DNA of 63,863 bases from Pseudomonadota bacterium (GTDB lineage: Bacteria > Pseudomonadota > Gammaproteobacteria > Burkholderiales > JABEVD01), in the NCBI GenBank assembly GCA_021835845.1, contig JAKBJU010000014.1, forward strand, positions 1 through 63,863, read 5' to 3'. Below, one piece after another: positions 35,321 to 43,975 of the stretch. Made by a program: the position numbers and the translations under genes. Each line of letters opens with the position of its first letter. Position 1 is the first letter of the stretch. The notes under the pieces are model-generated. The model saw only the letters and a program-made list of their open reading frames with translations. It was not told the DNA's origin and did no database searches.

Positions 35321-35350
35321 GAACCGAAGGGGCGGGCGCCCCTTCGGTTC
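35321..35350 (+). terminator. Strong hairpin terminator after the low-complexity gene
   Basis: GAACCGAAGGGGC (35321-35333) pairs without mismatch with GCCCCTTCGGTTC (35338-35350) around a four-base loop; the following bases are TTCAATT. The stem of 13 bp begins six bases after the stop codon. The 171 bases from 35351 to 35521 hold only the presumed decarboxylase promoter. Confidence 0.75.
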
Positions 35351-35521
35351 TTCAATTGCTGGCGGCTGACTTTGTTGCCTCCTTGTGATGGCAGTTTCCG
35401 TTCTGTTGACTGGCGGCAGTTTCTGTCAAGTTTGGCCTGGGCGCTGAAATCTGGCCAAATCCGACCGCATTGCCCGGATTTGTGCGACAATCCGCAGCAA
35501 TAAAGGCCAGAGGATTCCATC

Positions 35522-37774
35522 ATGAAGTTCCGCTTTCCCATCATCATCATCGACGAGGATTTCCGCTCCGAAAACACCAGCGGTTTCGGCATTCGCGCAC
35601 TCGTCAAGGCGCTGGAGGATGAAGGGATGGAAGTGCTCGGAGTCACAAGCTACGGCGATCTCACCTCGTTTGCCCAGCAGCAGAGCAGGGCTTCGGCATT
35701 TGTGCTTTCCATAGACGACGAAGAATTCGGGGAAGGCTCCCCGGCGGAGGTCGAAAGCGCGCTTTCCCAGCTCAGGGATTTCGTCGGGCAAATCCGCTTG
35801 AGGAACGAGGATATCCCGATCTTCCTGTACGGCGAGACGAGGACATCGCGCCATATTCCGAACGACGTGCTCAAGGAATTGCACGGCTTCATTCACATGT
35901 TCGAGGATACGCCGGAGTTTGTCGCCAGGAATATCATCCGCGAAGCGAAGCATTATCTCGATTCGCTCTCCCCCCCTTTTTTCAGGGCGCTGGTCCATTA
36001 CGCCAACGACGGATCCTATTCCTGGCATTGCCCCGGCCATTCGGGCGGTGTGGCTTTCCTGAAAAGCCCGGTGGGGCAGATGTTTCATCAATTCTTCGGC
36101 GAGAACATGCTGCGGGCGGATGTCTGCAACGCGGTCGAGGAGTTGGGGCAGCTGCTGGATCATACCGGGCCGGTCGCCGCTTCAGAGCGCAATGCGGCGC
36201 GCATCTTCAATGCGGATCATCTTTTTTTCGTCACCAACGGCACATCAACCTCCAACAAGATGGTCTGGCACGCGACGGTGGCTCCCGGGGATATCGTCGT
36301 CGTTGATCGCAACTGCCACAAGTCCATCCTGCATTCGATCATGATGACCGGGGCGATCCCCGTTTTTCTCATGCCGACGCGGAACCATTACGGCATCATC
36401 GGCCCTATTCCCCTTGATGAATTCAGGCCCGAGAACATCAGGAAAAAAATCGAGGCGAATCCCTTTGCCAGGGATTTGAAGACCAAGCCGCGCATCCTGA
36501 CCATCACCCAGAGCACTTACGACGGAGTCATCTACAATGTCGAGATGATCAAGGAAGTGCTGGGAGACAGCATCGATACGCTGCATTTCGATGAAGCCTG
36601 GCTGCCGCATGCCGCCTTCCATGATTTTTACAGGAACATGCATGCCATAGGACGGGACAGGCCCCGTTCCAGAGATACCATGGTGTTTTCGACCCAGTCA
36701 ACGCACAAGCTGCTTGCCGGACTCAGCCAGGCTTCCCAGATTCTGGTGCAGGAACCCGAAACCACTAAATTCGACCGTCATCGCTTCAACGAAGCCTATT
36801 TGATGCATACCTCGACCAGTCCCCAGTATGCGATCATCGCCTCCTGCGACATCGCCGCAGCGATGATGGATGCGCCTGGCGGCACCGCGCTCGTCGAAGA
36901 GTCCATCCTGGAAGCCCTGGATTTTCGCCGGGCCATGCGCAAGGTGGACGAGGAATATGGAGACTCCTGGTGGTTCAAGGTCTGGGGGCCTAACGGGCTT
37001 TGCGAAGAAGGAATCGGCGGGCGGGAAGACTGGATGCTTGGCGGGGACGAGCGCTGGCACGGATTCGGGCGACTGGCGAAGGGCTTCAATATGCTGGACC
37101 CTATCAAGGCGACCATCATCACGCCCGGGCTCGACGTCGACGGCGATTTCGCCGATACCGGCATACCCGCTTCGATCGTCACGAAGTACCTTGCGGAGCA
37201 CGGCGTCATCGTCGAGAAAACGGGACTCTACTCTTTCTTTGTCATGTTCACCATCGGCATCACCAAGGGGCGCTGGAACACGCTCGTAACTGCCTTGCAG
37301 CAGTTCAAGGACGATTATGACCGCAACAAGGCCCTGTGGCGGGTTCTGCCTGAATTCGTTTCGAAATATCCGGAAAACGAGGCGGTTGGGCTCAGGGACC
37401 TTTGCGAGCAGATCCACGGCGTTTACAAGGCCAACGATATCGCCAGATTGACTACGGAAATGTATCTCTCCGACATGGTGCCGGCCATGAAACCCGCGGA
37501 TGCCTATGCCAAAATGGCGCACCGGGAGATCGAGCGCATCGGCATCGACGACCTCGAGGGCAGGATCACCAGCATTCTGCTGACGCCCTATCCGCCGGGC
37601 ATCCCGCTCCTGATACCGGGAGAGCGGTTCAACAGAACCATCGTCCAGTATCTCCAGTTCGCGCGCGACTTCAACAGAAGATTCCCGGGGTTCGAGACCG
37701 ACATCCACGGGCTCGTCGAGGAGGAAATCGACGGCGAGAGGCATTATTACGTGGATTGCGTGGCGCAGAAGTAA
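35522..37774 (+). CDS. Arginine/lysine/ornithine decarboxylase (PLP fold type III-wing family)
   Basis: A 750-residue inducible-type basic amino acid decarboxylase, similar in length and layout to E. coli AdiA/LdcC/CadA: an N-terminal wing (residues 1-130, response-regulator-like), a linker, the PLP-binding core and a C-terminal domain. The PLP lysine is Lys396 in FSTQSTHKLLAGLSQ. Other core segments are SYSWHCPGHSGGVAFLKSP, VTNGTSTSNKMVWHAT and LHFDEAWLPHAAFHDF. It could make agmatine or cadaverine for polyamine supply or acid resistance; the specificity cannot be fixed by eye. No antiporter gene (adiC/cadB) is next to it. It is preceded by the terminator at 35321-35350 and followed by marR. 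Confidence 0.92.
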   Translation: MKFRFPIIIIDEDFRSENTSGFGIRALVKALEDEGMEVLGVTSYGDLTSFAQQQSRASAFVLSIDDEEFGEGSPAEVESALSQLRDFVGQIRLRNEDIPIFLYGETRTSRHIPNDVLKELHGFIHMFEDTPEFVARNIIREAKHYLDSLSPPFFRALVHYANDGSYSWHCPGHSGGVAFLKSPVGQMFHQFFGENMLRADVCNAVEELGQLLDHTGPVAASERNAARIFNADHLFFVTNGTSTSNKMVWHATVAPGDIVVVDRNCHKSILHSIMMTGAIPVFLMPTRNHYGIIGPIPLDEFRPENIRKKIEANPFARDLKTKPRILTITQSTYDGVIYNVEMIKEVLGDSIDTLHFDEAWLPHAAFHDFYRNMHAIGRDRPRSRDTMVFSTQSTHKLLAGLSQASQILVQEPETTKFDRHRFNEAYLMHTSTSPQYAIIASCDIAAAMMDAPGGTALVEESILEALDFRRAMRKVDEEYGDSWWFKVWGPNGLCEEGIGGREDWMLGGDERWHGFGRLAKGFNMLDPIKATIITPGLDVDGDFADTGIPASIVTKYLAEHGVIVEKTGLYSFFVMFTIGITKGRWNTLVTALQQFKDDYDRNKALWRVLPEFVSKYPENEAVGLRDLCEQIHGVYKANDIARLTTEMYLSDMVPAMKPADAYAKMAHREIERIGIDDLEGRITSILLTPYPPGIPLLIPGERFNRTIVQYLQFARDFNRRFPGFETDIHGLVEEEIDGERHYYVDCVAQK

Positions 37775-37821
37775 TCCCGCGGCGGTTACAATTTGTAACG
37801 CGAATGGCTCTCATTATGCCC

Positions 37822-37864
37822 TTGACAAGGGTCATTCCAGCCTGCATTATTCATATATGAATAA
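37822..37864 (+). promoter_or_regulatory. marR promoter with palindromic operator over the start codon
   Basis: TTGACA (37822-37827), 17 bp, CATTAT (37845-37850) is a near-consensus sigma-70 promoter. Its transcription start would fall at about 37857, the A of the marR ATG. A perfect 18-bp palindrome, TTATTCATATATGAATAA (37847-37864), covers the end of the -10 box and the start codon, and is the likely MarR autoregulatory operator. Confidence 0.7.
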
Positions 37865-38318
37865 AATAATTCCGAATATCGGCTCGGAGCGCGAAACCGA
37901 CAGGCTGATGTTTTCCCTGGTTCATGCCGCGCACGAACTCGAAAGGCGGTACGAAGAGGCATTGTCGATCGAGGGGCTGACCGGGCCGAAGTTCGCCGCG
38001 CTGTCGAAGCTTGTGCAGGCCGACCGTCCTCTTGGCCTCGGAGAGCTTGCGGACGAACTGACCTGCGTGCGCTCGAACATCACTCAGCTGGTGGACAGGC
38101 TGGAGGCCGACGGGCTGGTGGTTCGCACTGTCGATCATGCGGACAGGCGGACGGTCAGGGCGGCAGTCACCGAGATTGGAATGCAGCGCCAGATTGCCGG
38201 CGCGAAACAGGTCGAGAAGTTCCTCGATGCGCTTTCGAAGGCCTGTTCCGGGGTGGATCTCGAAGCTTTCGAGCGTGTCCTTTCCTGTCTGCAGGTTGAA
38301 AAAGGAGGATATCGATGA
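37857..38318 (+). CDS. MarR-family repressor of the RND efflux operon
   Basis: A 153-residue winged-helix regulator. The DNA-binding core runs about 40-115: LTGPKFAALSKLVQADRPLGLGELADEL (recognition region TCVRSNITQLVDRLEADGLV) and the wing RTVDHADRRTVRAAVT. MarR dimers usually release DNA when bound to a phenolic or other ligand. It is the first gene of an operon with the three efflux-pump genes, so it probably represses that pump. The ATG at 37857 has no ribosome site and may begin a leaderless mRNA; an alternative ATG at 37908 (MFSLVHAAHELERRY) would shorten the protein but also has no strong site. The gene ends in a very strong ribosome site serving the next reading frame. Confidence 0.9.
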   Translation: MNKIIPNIGSERETDRLMFSLVHAAHELERRYEEALSIEGLTGPKFAALSKLVQADRPLGLGELADELTCVRSNITQLVDRLEADGLVVRTVDHADRRTVRAAVTEIGMQRQIAGAKQVEKFLDALSKACSGVDLEAFERVLSCLQVEKGGYR

Positions 38319-38335
38319 GCAGAGGTGCCGCTTGA
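38315..38335 (+). other. Six-codon minicistron linking marR and the outer-membrane factor
   Basis: An excellent ribosome site (AAAGGAGG, 38301-38308) six bases upstream serves an ATG that overlaps the marR stop (ATGA). The frame encodes only MSRGAA before TGA at 38333-38335, and that stop overlaps the TTG start of the outer-membrane factor gene. It may couple translation of the two genes or be a leader; it could also mark a frameshift in the lipoprotein N-terminus. Confidence 0.45.
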
Positions 38336-39792
38336 GATCGAAGATGACGGTTTTGCTTGCCGGCATGACGCTGGCCGGATGCGCTGTCGGGCCGGATTTC
38401 CATCATCCGGAAAGCCCGAAGGCGACACGCTATACGGAAACAGCCATGCCCGGAGAAACCGTGGCCGCAGGCGGCATATCCCAGCATTTCGATCAGGGCG
38501 CCGATATTCCGAAGGAATGGTGGAAACTGTTCCATTCCGCTTCCCTCGACAGGCTCGTCAAGAATGCGCTTGCCGGCAGCCCGAGTCTGGACGCTGCCCG
38601 GGCGACGCTCACTCAGGCTCAGGAGGATCTCGCAGCCGAGGCGGGTGCCGAATTTCCCCAGGCCAACCTGAATCTCGGGGCGCAGCGGCAGAGGTTCTCT
38701 CCCGCGATATTCGGCGGCACGGGAGCCCCCAGCATATTCAATCTTTACAATGCGTCGGTCCAGGTTTCCTACGGAATAGATCTTTTTGGCGGCCTGCGGC
38801 GTCAGATCGAATCCCAGGAGGCGCAGGTCGAATACGAAAGCTTCCAGTACCAGGGGGCGATCATCGCGCTGACGGCCAATGTAGTCACTTCTGCCGTGAC
38901 CGAGGCCTCCCTGAGGGAGCAGATTGTGTCGACCAGGGAAATCATTTCATCCGAAGAAAAGCAGGTCCGCATCGTCGAGAATCAGCTCAAGCTCGGCGGG
39001 GTTTCCAAGGCTGATCTGCTGCTCCAGAAGGCGCAGCTTGCCCAAGCGAGGGCGAGCCTTCCTCCGCTGGAAAAGGCGCTTTCCCAGGTGCGTCATCAGT
39101 TGGCGGTTTATGTGGGCAAGACTCCGCAGGATGCAAGCCTGCCGGCAATCAGGCTCGAAGAGCTGCATCTTCCGGAGAATCTCCCCGTCAGCCTGCCATC
39201 CGAGCTCGCGAAGCAGCGTCCGGATATCCGGGCAGCCGAAGCGCTGCTGCATGAAGCCAGCGCACAGGTCGGCGTCGCGACAGCCAATCTGTATCCGCAG
39301 ATCACCCTTTCGGCCAATGTGGGCAGTGAATCGATCGCCACTTCGAGCATGTTCAGCAACAATACCAACATCTGGAGCATCGGCGGCAACCTGCTGCAGC
39401 CCATTTTCAATGCGGGATCGCTGAAGGCAAAGAAGAAATCCGCTGTGGCTGCATTTGACAATGCTTTTGCCCAGTATCGTTCCACGGTTCTGCAATCCTT
39501 CCAGAATGTGGCCGACGTGCTGAAGGCGCTGGAATCTGATGCTGCGACATTGAAGGCCGATCAGGATGCCGAGATCAGCTCGAAAGATGCCCTCGATCTT
39601 GTCAGAAAGCAGTTTGATCTTGGCGCTGCGAGTTATCTCTCGCTCCTTGCCGCAGACCGCCAGTATCAGCAAAGCCGGATTGCCGTGATCGGGGCCAAGG
39701 CCTCGCGCATGGCCGACACGGCGGCTCTTTTTCAGGCCCTTGGCGGGGGCTGGTGGCATAACTCGAAGAACGGGAAAGTATCCGATGACTAA
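38332..39792 (+). CDS. RND efflux outer-membrane lipoprotein channel (NodT/OprM family)
   Basis: About 486 residues of the TolC-like outer-membrane factor family, lipoprotein type. With the TTG start at 38332 the signal peptide is LRSKMTVLLAGMTLAGC with positively charged N-terminus and lipobox LAGC; the ATG at 38344 would give an unusually short, uncharged signal. Two OEP repeats are recognisable: LVKNALAGSPSLDAARATLTQAQEDLAAE and the second-half LAKQRPDIRAAEALLHEASAQVGVATANLYPQITL. The start is coupled to the minicistron upstream. The end overlaps the adaptor gene by eight bases. With the following two genes it forms a tripartite drug-efflux pump spanning both membranes. Confidence 0.9.
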   Translation: MRSKMTVLLAGMTLAGCAVGPDFHHPESPKATRYTETAMPGETVAAGGISQHFDQGADIPKEWWKLFHSASLDRLVKNALAGSPSLDAARATLTQAQEDLAAEAGAEFPQANLNLGAQRQRFSPAIFGGTGAPSIFNLYNASVQVSYGIDLFGGLRRQIESQEAQVEYESFQYQGAIIALTANVVTSAVTEASLREQIVSTREIISSEEKQVRIVENQLKLGGVSKADLLLQKAQLAQARASLPPLEKALSQVRHQLAVYVGKTPQDASLPAIRLEELHLPENLPVSLPSELAKQRPDIRAAEALLHEASAQVGVATANLYPQITLSANVGSESIATSSMFSNNTNIWSIGGNLLQPIFNAGSLKAKKKSAVAAFDNAFAQYRSTVLQSFQNVADVLKALESDAATLKADQDAEISSKDALDLVRKQFDLGAASYLSLLAADRQYQQSRIAVIGAKASRMADTAALFQALGGGWWHNSKNGKVSDD

Positions 39793-40912
39793 ACGAATGA
39801 TCATCATGTTGGCAAGTCTGGGCGTCCTCTTCGGGGGGATTTTCGGTTTCCAGGTATTCAAGGCGCACATGATCAAGAAATACATGAGCGCGAATATGGC
39901 CCCGCCGGTGACGGTCACGACCATCAAGGCCGAGGAAACGCCTTGGCAGCCTGAACTGAAATCGGTGGGTACGCTGCGCGCAGTGAAAGGCGTGGACGTG
40001 ACCACCGAAATTGCGGGACAGATCCGGATCGTCTCATTCAAGTCCGGACAGGACGTGAAGGCAGGGGACTTGCTGGTACAGCTCGATGCCGATCCCGATG
40101 TCGCCAAGCTGCATTCCCTGGAGGCTGCGCGCGATCTTGCCAAGATCGTCTACAACCGGGACAAGGCGCAATTCGATGCCCAGGCGATCAGCCGCGCACA
40201 GCTGGATGCCGACGCATCAGATCTGAGCAACAAGCAGGCGCAGGTCGACGAGCAGCGGGCGCAGGTGGCGGAGAAGACGATACGCGCGCCATTTTCCGGC
40301 CGCATCGGCATCACCACGGTGCAACCCGGGCAATATCTGAATCCGGGCGACAAGATCGCAACCTTGCAGCAGGTTGATCCGATCTACGCGGATTTTTCCA
40401 TTCCAGAGCAGCAGATCCCCGGACTTGTCGTGGGGCAAAAAATCGCCATTGCTGCAAATGCCTACCCGGGACAGATTTTCTCCGGCAAAATCAATGCCAT
40501 CGATCCAAAAGTCGATCCTGCCACGCGAAACGTGATGGTCGAGGCGACAATCCCCAATTCGAAGCGCCAGCTGCTGCCTGGCATGTACGCTTCGGTCGCT
40601 GTCGATGCCGGGGGCGTGCACAATTATCTGACGCTTCCCCAGACTGCAGTGGCTTTCAATCCCTATGGCGCGACGGTTTATGTTGTCGAGGAAAGCCGCG
40701 GACCTGACGGGAAATCCGTGCTGGTTGCCAGGCAGCGTTTCGTGCATACCGGCTCGATGCGCGGCGATCAGGTGGCCATCCTTTCGGGCGTGAAGGCGGG
40801 GGAGATCGTGGTGACGAGCGGGCAGATCAAGCTGAAAAGCGGCAGTCATGTGGTCGTCAACAACAAGGTTTTGCCGAGCAACGATGCCGCGCCCAAGCCT
40901 GTGGACGAATAA
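39785..40912 (+). CDS. RND efflux periplasmic adaptor (membrane fusion protein)
   Basis: A 375-residue adaptor with an N-terminal membrane anchor (MTKRMIIMLASLGVLFGGIFGFQV). The barrel-sandwich hybrid (KGVDVTTEIAGQIRIVSFKSGQDVKAGDLLVQLD), a short hairpin of coiled coil (about 95-155), the returning lipoyl half (KTIRAPFSGRIGITTVQPGQYLNPG) and the beta-barrel/MP domains follow in the standard order. The start at 39785 overlaps the outer-membrane factor stop; the longer open frame from 39740 lies inside that gene. It bridges the RND pump to the channel. Confidence 0.93.
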   Translation: MTKRMIIMLASLGVLFGGIFGFQVFKAHMIKKYMSANMAPPVTVTTIKAEETPWQPELKSVGTLRAVKGVDVTTEIAGQIRIVSFKSGQDVKAGDLLVQLDADPDVAKLHSLEAARDLAKIVYNRDKAQFDAQAISRAQLDADASDLSNKQAQVDEQRAQVAEKTIRAPFSGRIGITTVQPGQYLNPGDKIATLQQVDPIYADFSIPEQQIPGLVVGQKIAIAANAYPGQIFSGKINAIDPKVDPATRNVMVEATIPNSKRQLLPGMYASVAVDAGGVHNYLTLPQTAVAFNPYGATVYVVEESRGPDGKSVLVARQRFVHTGSMRGDQVAILSGVKAGEIVVTSGQIKLKSGSHVVVNNKVLPSNDAAPKPVDE

Positions 40913-40921
40913 GGGCGCATC

Positions 40922-43900
40922 ATGAATTTCACGGACATATTCATCAAGAGGCCGGTGCTTGCCACCGTGGTCAGCCTGCTGATCCTGGTGCTGGGGTTGC
41001 GCTCTTTCGGGCTGTTGTCCGTGCGCCAGTTTCCCGTGACCCAGGATGCGGTGGTGACGGTAACGACCACTTATCCTGGCGCGGATCCGAAGCTGGTGGC
41101 GGGATTCATCACGACGCCGCTGGAAAATTCGATTGCCCAGGCCAACGGCATAGACTACCTGACATCGACCAGCACGCTGGGTGCGAGCACGATCATGGCG
41201 ACCCTCAGGCTCAATTACGATTACAACAAGGCACTCACCGAGATCAACACCCAGGTCAATGCCGTCCTCAACCAGCTTCCTCCCGGGTCGCAGCAGCCCA
41301 TCATCACCGTGGCGATCGGGGATACCATCGATTCGATGTATATCGGCTTTCACAGCAAAGTGCTTTCCACCAACAAGATCACCGATTACCTGATCCGCGT
41401 CGTGCAGCCCAAACTCCAGGCGGTCGAAGGGGTTCAGACAGCCGAGATCATAGGCAAGCGGCAGTTCGCACTGCGCGCCTGGCTGGATCCCGGAAAACTC
41501 GCCGCCTACCATGTCACCCCTGCCGACGTCAGCACGGCGCTTGCCGACAACGATTTCATTTCGGCAGTCGGGCGCACCCAGGGGCAGATGGTGACGGTCA
41601 ATCTGACGGCGAATACCGGCCTTCATACTGTCGATGAATTCAGGAATCTCGTTGTCAAGGCCGAAAACGGGACCATCGTTCGGCTGGGGGATGTGGCGCG
41701 GGTCACCCTGGGCTCCGAGAATTACGACACGTCCGTGGGATTCGATGGCGATACCGCAGTTTACATCGGGATTCAGGTCGCGCCTTCGGCCAATCTGCTC
41801 GACGTGATACAAGGCGTCCGCAAGGCGTTCCCCCCGATCGAGGCTGCCCTCCCAGAAGGATTGCAGGGCAAGATCGTTTACGATGCGACCAAGTTCGTCA
41901 ACAGCTCCATCCACGAGGTGATCAGCACCCTCGTCGAGGCGCTGCTGATCGTGACGGTCGTCATCTTCCTTTTCCTGGGTTCCGCACGATCCGTGCTGAT
42001 CCCGGTGATCGCCATGCCGCTTTCCCTGATCGGAACCTTCTTCATCATGCTGGCTCTGGGTTACACCATCAATCTGCTCACCCTGCTCGCCATGGTGCTC
42101 GCGATAGGACTGGTGGTGGACGATGCGATCATCGTGGTCGAGAATGTCAACCGCCACATGGAGCAGGGCATGACGCCGTTCAAGGCGGCCCTGCTGAGCG
42201 CCAAGGAACTCGTCGGACCGATTTTTGCCATGACTGTCGTTCTGGTCGCGGTTTATGTGCCGATCGGATTCATGGGCGGACTGACTGGAGCGCTTTTCAC
42301 CGAGTTCGCCTTCACCCTGGCAGGTTCCGTCACGGTTTCGGCGATCATCGCCCTGACGCTTTCCCCGATGATGTGTTCGCGTTTTCTGAAGGGACACGAC
42401 GCGGACAGCCGCCTCGTCAAATTCATCGACAAGCAGTTCAGTGCGCTCCATGCCGGCTACCAGAGGCGCCTTCACGGGGTGCTTTCGAGCCTGCCCGTGG
42501 TCTCCGTTTTTGCGGTCATCATTCTGACCAGCATCTACTTCCTCTATGCGACTTCGAAATCCGAGCTCGCTCCCCAGGAGGACCAGGGAGTGCTGATCTC
42601 CATGCTCACCGCCTCCCCGGATGCCACGCTCGCGCAGACCCAGATGAATTCCAGGCAGGTCTACAAAATCTTCGCCTCCTATCCGGAAACCGACCATGTA
42701 TTCCAGCTCGACGGCCTGCAGGGACTCAATACCGGAATAGCGGGCATGGTATTCAAGCCATGGGACGAGAGAAAGCGCAGCACCATGCAGCTGATGCCCG
42801 AAATTCAGAAAAAGCTCAATGGCATCGCGGGCGTGCGGGCCGCGGTATTCCAGAGACCGCCCCTTCCCGGAGGCGGCAGGGGAATGCCGGTGCAGTTCGT
42901 TGTCGGCACCACGGACTCCTACGACAAGCTTCTCGAAGTTTCGGAGGAACTGAAGGCGAAGGCCCAGGCGAGCGGCATGTTCATTTTTCTGGACAATGAT
43001 CTCAAGATCGACAAGCCCCAGACCAGCATTGTCATAGACAGGGACAAGGCTGCGCTGCTCGGGCTCACCATGAAGGACATAGGCAGCTCCCTGAATGCCA
43101 TGCTCGGCGAGGGATACATCAACTACTTCAGTCTGGGCGGGCGCTCGTACAAGGTGATTCCGGAAGTCATGCAGCAGCAGCGGCTGAATGCGGACCAGTT
43201 GAACGACTACTACGTCAAGAACGGCGCAGGGACGGTTTTCCCGCTTTCCACCGTGGTCAGCCTGAAGACGAATGTCGTGCCTGAATCGGTCAACCATTTC
43301 CAGCAGCTCAATGCGGCGACCATCTCGGGCGTGCCCATGCCCGGCGTGACCATGGGGGATGCGCTTGCCACCATGAAAAGAATCGCCGGCGAGGTGCTGC
43401 CCCAGGGCTACAGCATCGATTACGCGGGCCAGTCGCGGCAATACGAGCAGGAATCCTCCGCCCTTCTCGTGACGTTCGCTTTTGCGCTCATCATCATTTT
43501 CCTCGCCCTGTCCGCCCAGTTCGAAAGCTTCAGGGATCCGCTCATCGTGCTCGTCAGCGTGCCGATGTCGATATGCGGGGCGATGATTTTCATTGCCATA
43601 GGCGTGGGCGGGGCCAGCCTCAACATTTATACGGAAGTGGGGCTGGTTACCCTGATCGGATTGATCAGCAAGCATGGCATTCTCATCGTCGAGTTCGCCA
43701 ACAAGCTGCAGAAGGAAGGAAAAAGCAAGCTGGAGGCGATCATAGAAGGTGCATCGATCAGGCTGCGCCCGATCCTGATGACCACAGCCGCGATGGTACT
43801 GGGGGTGTTGCCGCTCGTGACGGCTTCGGGGGCGGGAGCCGCAGGGCGCTACAACATGGGGCTCGTGATCCTGACCGGCATCGCAATCGGCACGCTGTTC

Positions 43901-43975
43901 ACGCTTTTCGTCGTGCCGTCGATGTACATGCTGATCGCGGCGGACCATTCGAAGGTGGAAACTGTCGAAGCCTAG
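40922..43975 (+). CDS. RND multidrug efflux permease (AcrB/MexB/MexF type)
   Basis: A 1017-residue inner-membrane pump of the hydrophobe/amphiphile efflux family. It starts NFTDIFIKRPVLATVVSLLILVLGL, has twelve expected spans and two large periplasmic loops. The proton-relay acidic pair is in IGLVVDDAIIVVENV of span 4. GGLTGALFTEFAFTLAGSVTVSAIIALTLSPMMCS and the second-half ISKHGILIVEFANKLQKEG are family signatures. It begins nine bases after the adaptor gene. Its TAG stop overlaps the stop of the convergent nitroreductase gene, sharing the sequence CCTAGG. Likely controlled by the upstream MarR protein. Confidence 0.96.
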   Translation: MNFTDIFIKRPVLATVVSLLILVLGLRSFGLLSVRQFPVTQDAVVTVTTTYPGADPKLVAGFITTPLENSIAQANGIDYLTSTSTLGASTIMATLRLNYDYNKALTEINTQVNAVLNQLPPGSQQPIITVAIGDTIDSMYIGFHSKVLSTNKITDYLIRVVQPKLQAVEGVQTAEIIGKRQFALRAWLDPGKLAAYHVTPADVSTALADNDFISAVGRTQGQMVTVNLTANTGLHTVDEFRNLVVKAENGTIVRLGDVARVTLGSENYDTSVGFDGDTAVYIGIQVAPSANLLDVIQGVRKAFPPIEAALPEGLQGKIVYDATKFVNSSIHEVISTLVEALLIVTVVIFLFLGSARSVLIPVIAMPLSLIGTFFIMLALGYTINLLTLLAMVLAIGLVVDDAIIVVENVNRHMEQGMTPFKAALLSAKELVGPIFAMTVVLVAVYVPIGFMGGLTGALFTEFAFTLAGSVTVSAIIALTLSPMMCSRFLKGHDADSRLVKFIDKQFSALHAGYQRRLHGVLSSLPVVSVFAVIILTSIYFLYATSKSELAPQEDQGVLISMLTASPDATLAQTQMNSRQVYKIFASYPETDHVFQLDGLQGLNTGIAGMVFKPWDERKRSTMQLMPEIQKKLNGIAGVRAAVFQRPPLPGGGRGMPVQFVVGTTDSYDKLLEVSEELKAKAQASGMFIFLDNDLKIDKPQTSIVIDRDKAALLGLTMKDIGSSLNAMLGEGYINYFSLGGRSYKVIPEVMQQQRLNADQLNDYYVKNGAGTVFPLSTVVSLKTNVVPESVNHFQQLNAATISGVPMPGVTMGDALATMKRIAGEVLPQGYSIDYAGQSRQYEQESSALLVTFAFALIIIFLALSAQFESFRDPLIVLVSVPMSICGAMIFIAIGVGGASLNIYTEVGLVTLIGLISKHGILIVEFANKLQKEGKSKLEAIIEGASIRLRPILMTTAAMVLGVLPLVTASGAGAAGRYNMGLVILTGIAIGTLFTLFVVPSMYMLIAADHSKVETVEA

